From: Tundrisphaera lichenicola
Lineage (GTDB): Bacteria; Planctomycetota; Planctomycetia; Isosphaerales; Isosphaeraceae
Reading direction: 5' to 3'
Assembly: GCF_051175385.1 (NCBI RefSeq)
Contig: NZ_CP195106.1
Coordinates: 1,054,001-1,118,000 of the forward strand
Length of the DNA stretch: 64,000 bases
The notes under the pieces were generated by a model. That model was given only the letters and a program-made list of their open reading frames with translations, did no database searches and had not been told where the DNA came from. Positions 57,560 to 64,000 of the stretch are shown in pieces. Numbering within the stretch: the stretch's first letter is position 1; each line of letters begins with the position of its first letter. The position numbers and the translations under genes are program-made.

Positions 57560-58507
57560 TTAACCGAAGAAGGACTTCGTCAGGACTTCGGGAGCGAGCC
57601 TGCCGAAGGCGTGGGTACGCCCCGAGTCGAGGTTCTGGAAGGCGACCTCGGCGGGGCTGAAGAGGTGGGGATCGACGGCATAGAAGTCGTGGTTGTAGCG
57701 GGCGAAGATCGACGCGAAGGGCTCGCCGTGATCTCGGGAGGCGTTCGAGGGGACCTTTGGGCCGACCTCTTCCAGGCTGGCATCATCGCCGGTGACGTAG
57801 AGGACGACCTTCGCCCCGTAGAGGATCGAATCGTTGGTCCGGCCGATGGCGCCGAGGTCGTCCTTGGCGACCGGCGGGAGTGGGGCGACCCCGTAGGCGG
57901 AGACGATCCGGCTCAGGTCGAACTTCAATTCATGGAGCTTGTGCAGGGCCGTCTCGACCGAACGAGCGACCACTTGCAAGCCTCCGGCCAGGCTCGCGGT
58001 GGGTGCCCCAAGGAGAGTGACGTCCGAGGGATCGACCCGGCAAGCCTCGGCGATCCTGGCGAACACGGCCGGTGTCGGTGGCTTCCGCCCTTCCAGGACC
58101 CCGACCACCACCTCGGGCCGCTCGGCCAGGCCGAGTTCCCCGAAGAGGGGCTCGTGGGCATAGGCCGCGCGGATCGGGCCGGAGCCCATCGCGAAGTATT
58201 TCCCCTCGCTGATCGCCCAGCCCGCGTACTGGCTCCCCAGGCAAGCGGCGACCGGGTGGTCGGTCGTGACCTGGATGGCGGGGCAGGGGGCCCCTCCGAC
58301 ATCTCCGGGTACGATCGCCACCTCGGCCAGGTCGGCCAGGCAGACCCGGGCCAGGTCGAGCCCGGCAAGCAGCCCGCCGCGGGCCTCGATCCCGCAATCG
58401 ACGAATCGGCCCCCGCCTTCGATCTCGAGGACGGAGATCTTCAACTCGGCGGACAACTCGATCATCGACTGGACCATCATCAAGGCCCGGCCGTTCAGGT
58501 TCAACAT
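57560..58507 (-). CDS. mch: Methenyl-tetrahydromethanopterin cyclohydrolase
   Basis: A 315-aa cytoplasmic enzyme interconverting 5,10-methenyl-H4MPT and 5-formyl-H4MPT, the step before formyl transfer to methanofuran. Full length compared with bacterial Mch (about 310-325 aa). Signatures include MLNLNGRALMMVQSMIELSA, GGGRFVDCGIEARGGLLAGL, AACLGSQYAGWAISEGKYFA and MGSGPIRAAYAHEPLF. The later part has SKAYGVAPLPP-like VSAYGVAPLPPVAKDDLGAIG and the C-terminal YNHDFYAVDPHLFSPAEVAF. GCGGAG lies 8 nt before the ATG. It follows fhcC by 12 nt and precedes the RimK-type ligase by 1 nt. Confidence 0.96.
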   Translation of the reverse strand: MLNLNGRALMMVQSMIELSAELKISVLEIEGGGRFVDCGIEARGGLLAGLDLARVCLADLAEVAIVPGDVGGAPCPAIQVTTDHPVAACLGSQYAGWAISEGKYFAMGSGPIRAAYAHEPLFGELGLAERPEVVVGVLEGRKPPTPAVFARIAEACRVDPSDVTLLGAPTASLAGGLQVVARSVETALHKLHELKFDLSRIVSAYGVAPLPPVAKDDLGAIGRTNDSILYGAKVVLYVTGDDASLEEVGPKVPSNASRDHGEPFASIFARYNHDFYAVDPHLFSPAEVAFQNLDSGRTHAFGRLAPEVLTKSFFG

Positions 58508-58519
58508 CGGACTCTCCGC

Positions 58520-59335
58520 CTAATCGACCGCGACGAGGATCTCGCCGATCCCGCCCACCACTCGGTCCCCATTATATCGCAGAATATTCGGGGAAATACC
58601 CGCATTCGGGACCGGAAAGCCGAGCTTTCGGAGTTCGCCGAGGTAGATTGCCAGGAAATGGGGTCGGAGATGTCCGCTCGGCTCGAAGGTGGGGAGCAAT
58701 TCCGGCCCGGTCGACCCGAGCAGGGCGAGCGTCCCCCGCTTCATCCCGATACCCGCCGAGCGGTCGATCGGGCCGAAGCCGAAGATCGACCCGGCCACCA
58801 TCCCCCGGCCTGCTCCCTCGCCGAGCCGGCCGCCGACCGCGATCAGGCCTCGACGCATGGCCAGACCGCAATCCCGCCCCGCGTCCCCTTCGACCAAGAT
58901 GACCCCGTCTCGCATCCCCAGTCGGCTTCCCGGCAGGGCACCGCCGAGGAGATGGCCGGCGTCCCCGCGAATCCGGAGGAGCCCCCCCCGGATCTCGGCC
59001 CCCGCTCGGTCGCCGACCGACCCCGAAACATCGACCGATCCGCCGAGCATTCCCAAGGCCAGCCTCGGGCCCACGTCTCCCCGGATCTCGACCCGGCCCG
59101 AGGTCATCCCGCTCGCCAGGCCGCGGACCGCCCGAAGGTCGCCCTCGAAGATCAGGTGGCCGTCGGAGCCATCCCCCTCGATCGCGAACAGGTCGCCCAG
59201 TTCGGCCGATTCATTGCCGGAAGGGACGAGGAGGCGGGACGCCTCGGAAGCCGGACCGGCCAGGGTCTCGGGTCGGAGATCGTCGCCGTCGACCGGGCGT
59301 CCGGTCGGGCCCTTCCAGCGCAAGACGAGCGGCAT
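58520..59335 (-). CDS. fhcC: FhcC, formyltransferase/hydrolase complex subunit C
   Basis: 271 aa from the ATG at 59335 (MPLVLRWKGPTG). The frame stays open to 60334, but that region is antisense to uma2 and fhcA. The body is the beta-helix of glycine-rich repeats typical of FwdC/FhcC and glutamate synthase C-domains: SGRVEIRGDVGPRLALGMLG, GSVDVSGSVGDRAGAEIRGG, LLRIRGDAGHLLGGALPGSR and VILVEGDAGRDCGLAMRRGL. FhcC is the scaffold of the FhcABCD complex that carries formyl groups from H4MPT to methanofuran and on to formate. It leads the minus-strand C1 operon, facing away from uma2-fhcA-fhcD across 150 bp. The Shine-Dalgarno is weak. Confidence 0.93.
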   Translation of the reverse strand: MPLVLRWKGPTGRPVDGDDLRPETLAGPASEASRLLVPSGNESAELGDLFAIEGDGSDGHLIFEGDLRAVRGLASGMTSGRVEIRGDVGPRLALGMLGGSVDVSGSVGDRAGAEIRGGLLRIRGDAGHLLGGALPGSRLGMRDGVILVEGDAGRDCGLAMRRGLIAVGGRLGEGAGRGMVAGSIFGFGPIDRSAGIGMKRGTLALLGSTGPELLPTFEPSGHLRPHFLAIYLGELRKLGFPVPNAGISPNILRYNGDRVVGGIGEILVAVD

Positions 59336-59485
59336 GATTGGCCCAATGGTCTCGAGGTCGTCCGGGATTCTCGACCTCCTCTTGGTAGCAAAGTCGGGAC
59401 TCCGCGACAAGCATCGGACTCGCGAAAGGGCCTCGGGCCGGTTATCCTGGCGGGTGATCGAGCCGAGTGGCGAGGAGGTATCCGC
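59336..59485. promoter_or_regulatory. Divergent promoter region between fhcC and uma2-fhcA-fhcD
   Basis: 150 bp between oppositely transcribed C1 units. It must contain both promoters, unless fhcA-D transcription starts elsewhere. No convincing sigma-70 hexamer pair is visible. GAGGAGGT (59472-59479) is the uma2 ribosome binding site. Confidence 0.4.
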
Positions 59486-60085
59486 ATGGCGATCGACCAG
59501 ACCGAGACCCGAGACCGGCTCCACCTCGGCCGGGAGGACCACGGTCGGCTCGTCACGACCGACGAGTACGCCGAGGCCGACTTCGACGAGCCCTGGACCT
59601 ACGAACGAGTCGGGGGGAGATTGGTCGTCATGTCGCCCGAAGGGACCGGCCACGTCTTGCAGAGCGAACCCTGGCGAGACCGACTGGGCGCTTATAGCCT
59701 GTCTCATCCCGGGGTGGTGCAGGCGGTGGTCTCTCAGGCGTGGCTGCGGATCGACGAGCAGACCACTCGGATCGGCGACATCGGGGTCTACCTGGGCGGC
59801 GAGCCCGAGAGCCTGGACATCCCCCGGCAGGTCCCCGAGCTGATGTTCGAGTTCGTCAGCCCCTCGAAGGCGGATCGGGCCCGAGACTATGTCGAGAAGC
59901 GGGCCGACTACCAGCGGGCCGGGGTTCGCGAGTACGTGATCGTGGACCGGTTCGAGAAGCGGGTGACGGTCCTGACGCTGGTCGATGGGGCGTACCGCGA
60001 GCGAGTCCTGGGGATGTCCGAGACCTACACGACTCCGCTGCTGCCGGGGTTCTCGGTCCGACTGGCGGAGGTCTTCCCTCGATGA
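59486..60085 (+). CDS. Uma2-family (DUF820) nuclease-like protein
   Basis: 199 aa from the ATG at 59486, set by GAGGAGGT 6 nt upstream. It is a Uma2-type PD-(D/E)XK restriction-endonuclease-like fold: VTTDEYAEADFDEPWTYERV, GRLVVMSPEGTGH, the active-site Asp in IGDIGVYLGG, VPELMFEFVSPSKADRARDY (E-x-VSPS) and the Lys/Tyr helix VEKRADYQRAGVREYVIVD. Uma2 proteins are extremely abundant in planctomycetes and cyanobacteria; function is unknown. Its TGA overlaps the fhcA ATG (ATGA), so it is co-translated with formyltransferase/hydrolase genes. It sits exactly where fhcC and fhcA are separated into divergent units, which suggests an insertion into the C1 locus. Confidence 0.9.
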   Translation: MAIDQTETRDRLHLGREDHGRLVTTDEYAEADFDEPWTYERVGGRLVVMSPEGTGHVLQSEPWRDRLGAYSLSHPGVVQAVVSQAWLRIDEQTTRIGDIGVYLGGEPESLDIPRQVPELMFEFVSPSKADRARDYVEKRADYQRAGVREYVIVDRFEKRVTVLTLVDGAYRERVLGMSETYTTPLLPGFSVRLAEVFPR

Positions 60086-61752
60086 GTCGGCTCCGGATCG
60101 CGGGGGGACATCTGATCGACCCGACCCACGGGGTTGATGGAATCGCGGACGTCTGGATCGAGGATGGGCGGGTCGTCGAGGCCCCGACCGACCCGGACAT
60201 CCGAGCCGATCGGACGATCGACGCCCGGGGATTCGTGGTGATGCCGGCGGGGGTCGACGTCCATTGCCACATCGCCGGGCCGAAGGTGAACTCCGCGCGG
60301 ATCCTCCGGCCCGAAGAGGCGAGGCTGGGGGCATTCCCGAGGTCGAAGGCAGCCGGATCGCGGTCGGGGTGCCTCGGGAGCGTCCCGACCAGTTTCAGCA
60401 CCGGTGCCAAGTATGCCGGGCTAGGATACGCCACGGCGGTCGACGCCGCGATCGCCCCGCTGGGCGCCCGACCGGCCCATCATGAGTTCCGCGATACCCC
60501 GATCATCGATAAGGCCTTCCTCGTCCTGCTCGGGAACAACCACTACGCGATGGACCGGATTCGCCTGGGCGAGCGCGAGCGGCTCCGGGCGTTCGTGGCC
60601 TGGATCCTGGGGGCCACCAAAGGATTCGGCATCAAGGTGGTCAACCCCGGCGGCGTCGAGAAGTGGAAGCAAGGCGAGGGGAACGTCGCTTCCCTGGACG
60701 AGGTGGTCCCCCACTTCGAGGTCACCCCTCGCCAGATCCTGACCGAGATCGCGAGGGCCGTCGACGACCTGGGCCTGCCCCACCCGATGCACTTGCACGG
60801 CCTGAACCTGGGCCTGCCCGGCAACGCCTCGACGACCCTGGAGACGCTCCGGGCGCTCGATGGACACCGGGCCCACCTGGCCCACATCCAGTTCCACAGT
60901 TACGGCGGCGAGCCCGGAAACCTCGGCCAGTTCGACTCGCACGCCGGTCCCCTGGCCGACTACATCAACACCCATCCGAATCTGTCGGTGGATGTCGGGC
61001 AGGTGATGTTCGGCGAGACCACCAGCATGACCGCCGACGGCGCGGTGGGCCAGTTCCTCCACAAGGTCAACGGTCGGAAGTGGGTCAGCCACGACCTCGA
61101 AATGGAGACCGGCTGCGGGGTCGTCCCGATCACCTACGACGACAAGAATGCTGTTCACGCCCTCCAGTGGGCCATCGGCCTGGAGTGGTATCTCCGGGTG
61201 GATGACCCCTGGCGGATCGCCATGAGCACCGACCATCCCAACGGCGGGTCGTTCCTGGCCTATCCCCAGATCATCGCCCTCCTGATGGATCGAGGCTATC
61301 GGGCCGATGCCCTCAAGGCCTTGCCCGACCGCGTGAGGGCCCGCTCGGGTCTGGGGGACCTCTCCCGCGAGTATTCGCTCTCGGAGATCGCCATCATCAC
61401 CAGGGCCGCCCCCGCTCGGATGCTCGGGCTGGCCAACAAGGGACACCTCGGCCCCGGCGCCGATGGCGACGTGACCATCTACTCCCCCGACGACGACAAG
61501 GAGCGGATGTTCGCGATCCCTCGCTATCTGATCAAAGGGGGGGAGGTCGTGCTCGACGACGGCGAGCTTCGCCGATGGGCCGACGGCCGGACGCTTCATG
61601 TGGCACCCGACTCCGATCCCTCGGTCGATCCCGAGATCGCGGGATGGTTCGAGCGGTCGTCCTCGATCGCGTTTGCCAACTTTCCGGTCCAGGCTGAGGA
61701 GGTGGCGAATGCCCACTCCATCCCGGTCTCCGGCGGGGGGAAGACCTCATGA
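60082..61752 (+). CDS. fhcA: FhcA, formyltransferase/hydrolase complex subunit A
   Basis: A 556-aa amidohydrolase-type subunit homologous to formylmethanofuran dehydrogenase subunit A. The metal site includes His61 and His63 in GVDVHCHIAGPKVNSARILR. The segment FGIKVVNPGGVEKW holds the candidate carboxylated Lys. LPHPMHLHGLNLGLPGNAST, RAHLAHIQFHSYGGEPGN and IAMSTDHPNGGSF supply further His/Asp ligands. In bacteria FhcA hydrolyses formyl-methanofuran to formate. The start overlaps the uma2 stop and the end overlaps fhcD (ATGA in both cases); GGAGGT about 11 nt upstream of the ATG lies within uma2. Length and motifs are complete. Confidence 0.96.
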   Translation: MSRLRIAGGHLIDPTHGVDGIADVWIEDGRVVEAPTDPDIRADRTIDARGFVVMPAGVDVHCHIAGPKVNSARILRPEEARLGAFPRSKAAGSRSGCLGSVPTSFSTGAKYAGLGYATAVDAAIAPLGARPAHHEFRDTPIIDKAFLVLLGNNHYAMDRIRLGERERLRAFVAWILGATKGFGIKVVNPGGVEKWKQGEGNVASLDEVVPHFEVTPRQILTEIARAVDDLGLPHPMHLHGLNLGLPGNASTTLETLRALDGHRAHLAHIQFHSYGGEPGNLGQFDSHAGPLADYINTHPNLSVDVGQVMFGETTSMTADGAVGQFLHKVNGRKWVSHDLEMETGCGVVPITYDDKNAVHALQWAIGLEWYLRVDDPWRIAMSTDHPNGGSFLAYPQIIALLMDRGYRADALKALPDRVRARSGLGDLSREYSLSEIAIITRAAPARMLGLANKGHLGPGADGDVTIYSPDDDKERMFAIPRYLIKGGEVVLDDGELRRWADGRTLHVAPDSDPSVDPEIAGWFERSSSIAFANFPVQAEEVANAHSIPVSGGGKTS

Positions 61753-62651
61753 CATCCCCCACGATCGACGGCGTCGAGATCGCCGACACGTTCGCCGAGG
61801 CCTTCCCGATGACCGCCGCGCGGGCGATCATCACCGCCGACTCCGCCCACTGGGCCGAGATCGCGGCCCGGACGATGTCGGGCTATGCCACCAGCGTGAT
61901 TTCCTGCGATGCCGAGGCGAGCATCGAGCGGACTCTCTCCCCCGAGGAGACTCCCGACGGCCGGCCGGGCGTGTCCGTCCTGATCTTCGCCTTCAGTCGC
62001 GACGCGCTGGAGAAGGCCCTCAGCAACCGGGTCGGACAGTGCGTGATGACCTGTCCCACCACGGCCTGCTACAACGGCCTGCCGATCGGCGAGAAGGCGG
62101 TGAGCGTGGGTGGGCGGCTCCGCTACTTCGGCGACGGGTTCCAGATCGCCAAGCGGCTGATGGGCCGTCGCTACTGGCGAGTCCCGGTGATGGACGGGGA
62201 ATTCACCTGCGAGGAGACCTTCGGGACGACCAAGGGGGTGGCCGGCGGGAACATCATCCTGCTCGGGCTCGACCCGAGGGCGACCCTGTTCGCGACCGAG
62301 GCCGCCGCCGAGGCGATGCGGGCCATCCCCGGCGTGATCCTGCCGTTTCCGGGCGGGATCGCCCGATCGGGGTCGAAGGTCGGCAGCAAGTACAAGGCGC
62401 TCCGGGCCAGTTCCAACGCCGCCTTCTCGCCCACGCTCCGGGGCCTGGTGGCGACCGAGCTTCCTCCCGGGGTGGAATGCGCCTACGAGATCGTCATCGA
62501 CGGCCTGACCCTGGAGGCCGTCGAACAGGCCACGGCGGTCGGCATTCGCGCGGGAGCCAGGCCCGGCATCGTCCGGATCACGGCCGGGAACTACGGCGGG
62601 AAGCTCGGCCCATTTCACATCAGGCTTCCCGACGTCCTGGCCCGCTGGTGA
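61749..62651 (+). CDS. fhcD: FhcD, formylmethanofuran:H4MPT N-formyltransferase subunit
   Basis: A 300-aa Ftr-type formyltransferase. Signatures are EIADTFAEAFPMTAARAIIT, MSGYATSVISCDAEASIE, SNRVGQCVMTCPTTACYNGL, RYFGDGFQIAKRLMGRRYW, RVPVMDGEFTCEETFGTTKG and VAGGNIILLGLD, then ALRASSNAAFSPTLRGLVAT. It moves the formyl group between H4MPT and methanofuran. It is translationally coupled to fhcA by a 4-nt overlap. Its last 32 nt overlap the 3' end of fhcB on the other strand. Confidence 0.96.
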   Translation: MTSPTIDGVEIADTFAEAFPMTAARAIITADSAHWAEIAARTMSGYATSVISCDAEASIERTLSPEETPDGRPGVSVLIFAFSRDALEKALSNRVGQCVMTCPTTACYNGLPIGEKAVSVGGRLRYFGDGFQIAKRLMGRRYWRVPVMDGEFTCEETFGTTKGVAGGNIILLGLDPRATLFATEAAAEAMRAIPGVILPFPGGIARSGSKVGSKYKALRASSNAAFSPTLRGLVATELPPGVECAYEIVIDGLTLEAVEQATAVGIRAGARPGIVRITAGNYGGKLGPFHIRLPDVLARW

Positions 62652-63936
62652 TTCCTCCCGCTTGCTCGATCTGTCGGCCGATCGCTTCTAAAATACCACG
62701 AGCGGTCGGGAGCCCGGCTGCGATCGACGGCCGGAGCGGGAGCATCACGCCGTCGACCCGGGCCACCGTCCCACCCGACTCGATACCGGGGCGTCCCACA
62801 TCGAATCCGACGCTCGATGGAACACCGGGCCGGGTGGCGCCGGGGGCGATCCGGATGGTCGGGACGTTCCCCATCTTCTCCAGGAGAGCGGGGGGCAACT
62901 CCCCTTCGACGATCAGCACCGCGTCCACTTCGCCCCGATCCAGCCGATCGGCCAGGGTCGCCTCGTCGGGTAGATAGCGGGGAAACCCTCGCCCGTAATC
63001 GATCGCCGAAGGGGCACCGGCCTGCCACGCCAGGACCGACTCGGCCCCGCCCGAGTTCCCGGGCGAGCCCAGGGTCAAGGCGACGAATCGCCTGCCTTCG
63101 TTCAGGTCGGCCACCATCGATAACGCGGCCTCCACCGCCCGGTCCCCGCCCGGCCCTTCGCCCATCGACGGGCCGAAGAAGAAGGCCCCGTATCGAGCCT
63201 TCATCAACCGACGGGCCAGGTCTTCGAGCGACTCGAACGGGCACCCCGTAGATTGCTCGACCCGGTCGGGATCGAGCGGGATTCCTTTGATCATGGCCCG
63301 AAGGGAGACGAGGGCCTCGGTCCGTCGATCGGGCGGGACGTGGACGCAGAGGTCTGATCTTGCTGATGTGGCCGATGGTTCGTGTCCCACGACCACGATC
63401 GTCCGGGCTTCGAGGGCGAACCGCCCTCGGGCCTCCATCGAGTAGCGTTCGCCATGCCGAGGGTGGGTCGTGATCGGGTCGACGTCCCAGAAGACCACCA
63501 GGTCGGCGCGGTCTTTCACCTCGCCGAGCGTGCTGGAGACCTGCCCGACGCGCTGGAATGCCCGGAGCTTGGCCTCGCGATCATCCGAGCCCGAAGGGTC
63601 GACCACCGCTCCGATGGCGTCGGCGATCCTCAGGGCGGAGGCCACCGCTTCGACCGTCGAGCCCGAGAGTCCCCAGACCACCGGAGCCTTCGCCGAGGCC
63701 AGGATCTCGGCCGCCTTCGCGATGGCCTCCGACAGCTCGGCGGGCTCCCCATCAATGTTCGAGGGCGGGCATCCCTCCCCCGGTCGAGGGGCCAGGAACC
63801 AGGGCCGCCCGATCGCGCAGGCGTGGACCGCCTCGGTGATTTGACCGCCTTCGACGACGACCCGGATGTCGTCACAGAGACAGCCGCAGGCCAGGCAGGT
63901 CGAGTGCTCGACCACTTCGGTCCGACCGCCATTCAT
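62620..63936 (-). CDS. fhcB: FhcB, formyltransferase/hydrolase complex subunit B
   Basis: 438 aa from the ATG at 63936, supported by GGAGGT 7 nt upstream; a GTG at 63945 would add three residues. It is a molybdopterin-oxidoreductase-like subunit. The N-terminus has a Cys cluster CLACGCLCDDI (Cys14, 17, 19, 21) and VHACAIG (Cys40). The core shows AKAPVVWGLSGSTVEAVASA, QVSSTLGEVKDRADLVVFWD and PRHGERYSMEARGRF. In bacterial Fhc complexes the B subunit is known to have lost redox chemistry and to bind methanofuran as a structural partner of FhcA. Serines in QVSSTLGE, where a metal-ligand Cys is expected in archaeal FwdB, agree with that. It is transcribed convergently to fhcA-fhcD. Confidence 0.92.
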   Translation of the reverse strand: MNGGRTEVVEHSTCLACGCLCDDIRVVVEGGQITEAVHACAIGRPWFLAPRPGEGCPPSNIDGEPAELSEAIAKAAEILASAKAPVVWGLSGSTVEAVASALRIADAIGAVVDPSGSDDREAKLRAFQRVGQVSSTLGEVKDRADLVVFWDVDPITTHPRHGERYSMEARGRFALEARTIVVVGHEPSATSARSDLCVHVPPDRRTEALVSLRAMIKGIPLDPDRVEQSTGCPFESLEDLARRLMKARYGAFFFGPSMGEGPGGDRAVEAALSMVADLNEGRRFVALTLGSPGNSGGAESVLAWQAGAPSAIDYGRGFPRYLPDEATLADRLDRGEVDAVLIVEGELPPALLEKMGNVPTIRIAPGATRPGVPSSVGFDVGRPGIESGGTVARVDGVMLPLRPSIAAGLPTARGILEAIGRQIEQAGGITSGPGRREA

Positions 63937-64000
63937 CTCATCCACCTCCAGCTTCGCTTCTCGGGAGAAACCCGGACCCCGATGATAACCCGAGAACCCT

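Noticed and set aside
57548..59485. Long plus-strand open frame running into uma2 that could make an 845-aa fusion
   Set aside because: It is antisense to mch and fhcC, which have full family motifs; its translation is low-complexity Arg/Asp/Gly typical of antisense GC-rich DNA. uma2 has its own RBS at 59472-59479.

Overview
The window looks like chromosomal DNA of a GC-rich planctomycete, probably from the Isosphaeraceae/Gemmatales side of the phylum (inference). The signs are a bacterial tetrahydromethanopterin (H4MPT)/methanofuran C1 cluster, a ThuA, Gfo/Idh and DUF1080 sugar cassette, a PEP-CTERM protein, a Uma2 nuclease, a zinc-ribbon IS1595-type IS, and a 9,424-residue modular surface protein whose N-terminus carries a LEPR-XLL-like motif.

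Layout. (1) About 1-8,020, minus strand: an AraC/PAS regulator, a copper amine oxidase, and then DUF1080, Gfo/Idh oxidoreductase, ThuA and a TIM-barrel sugar isomerase. The last four are co-oriented and resemble a 3-keto-glycoside degradation set. (2) 8,340-11,300: a small methyltransferase, a lipoprotein, an intact IS1595-family element (9,850-10,922) and tRNA-Leu(CAA). The IS has 26-bp perfect terminal repeats, a palindromic target duplication and an A-rich frameshift site in its transposase. (3) 11,497-19,571, minus strand: a full kdp potassium-uptake operon in the order small ORF, kdpF, kdpA, kdpB, kdpC, kdpD, kdpE, with several ATGA stop/start overlaps. A 32-aa membrane microprotein with a strong RBS precedes kdpF. 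(4) 19,850-48,191, minus strand: one giant gene taking up 44% of the window, ending at a 17-bp perfect hairpin terminator. Its modules are six PPC/Ig-like units (with an exact 1,092-bp tandem duplication inside), sixteen CARDB modules, nine putative-Ig modules, an RHS-like segment, a dockerin, Big_2-like modules, two beta-propellers and a lipase-like alpha/beta-hydrolase. (5) 48,444-51,440: a PEP-CTERM protein and a polytopic membrane protein. (6) 51,468-63,936: the C1/H4MPT module.

In the C1 module, the minus-strand operon runs fhcC, mch, RimK-type ligase, CitG-like protein, PTPS-like protein, GH5 cellulase, SDR, DHPS-like protein, DUF447 protein. Divergently, a Uma2 gene is start/stop-coupled to fhcA, which is coupled to fhcD. 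fhcB lies convergent to fhcD, and their 3' ends overlap by 32 bp. Together FhcABCD and Mch convert methenyl-H4MPT to formate; the remaining genes look like cofactor biosynthesis or accessory functions. A secreted cellulase and a Uma2 nuclease are unexpected members of these units.

All calls come from reading the sequence and recalled family knowledge; no database search was run.
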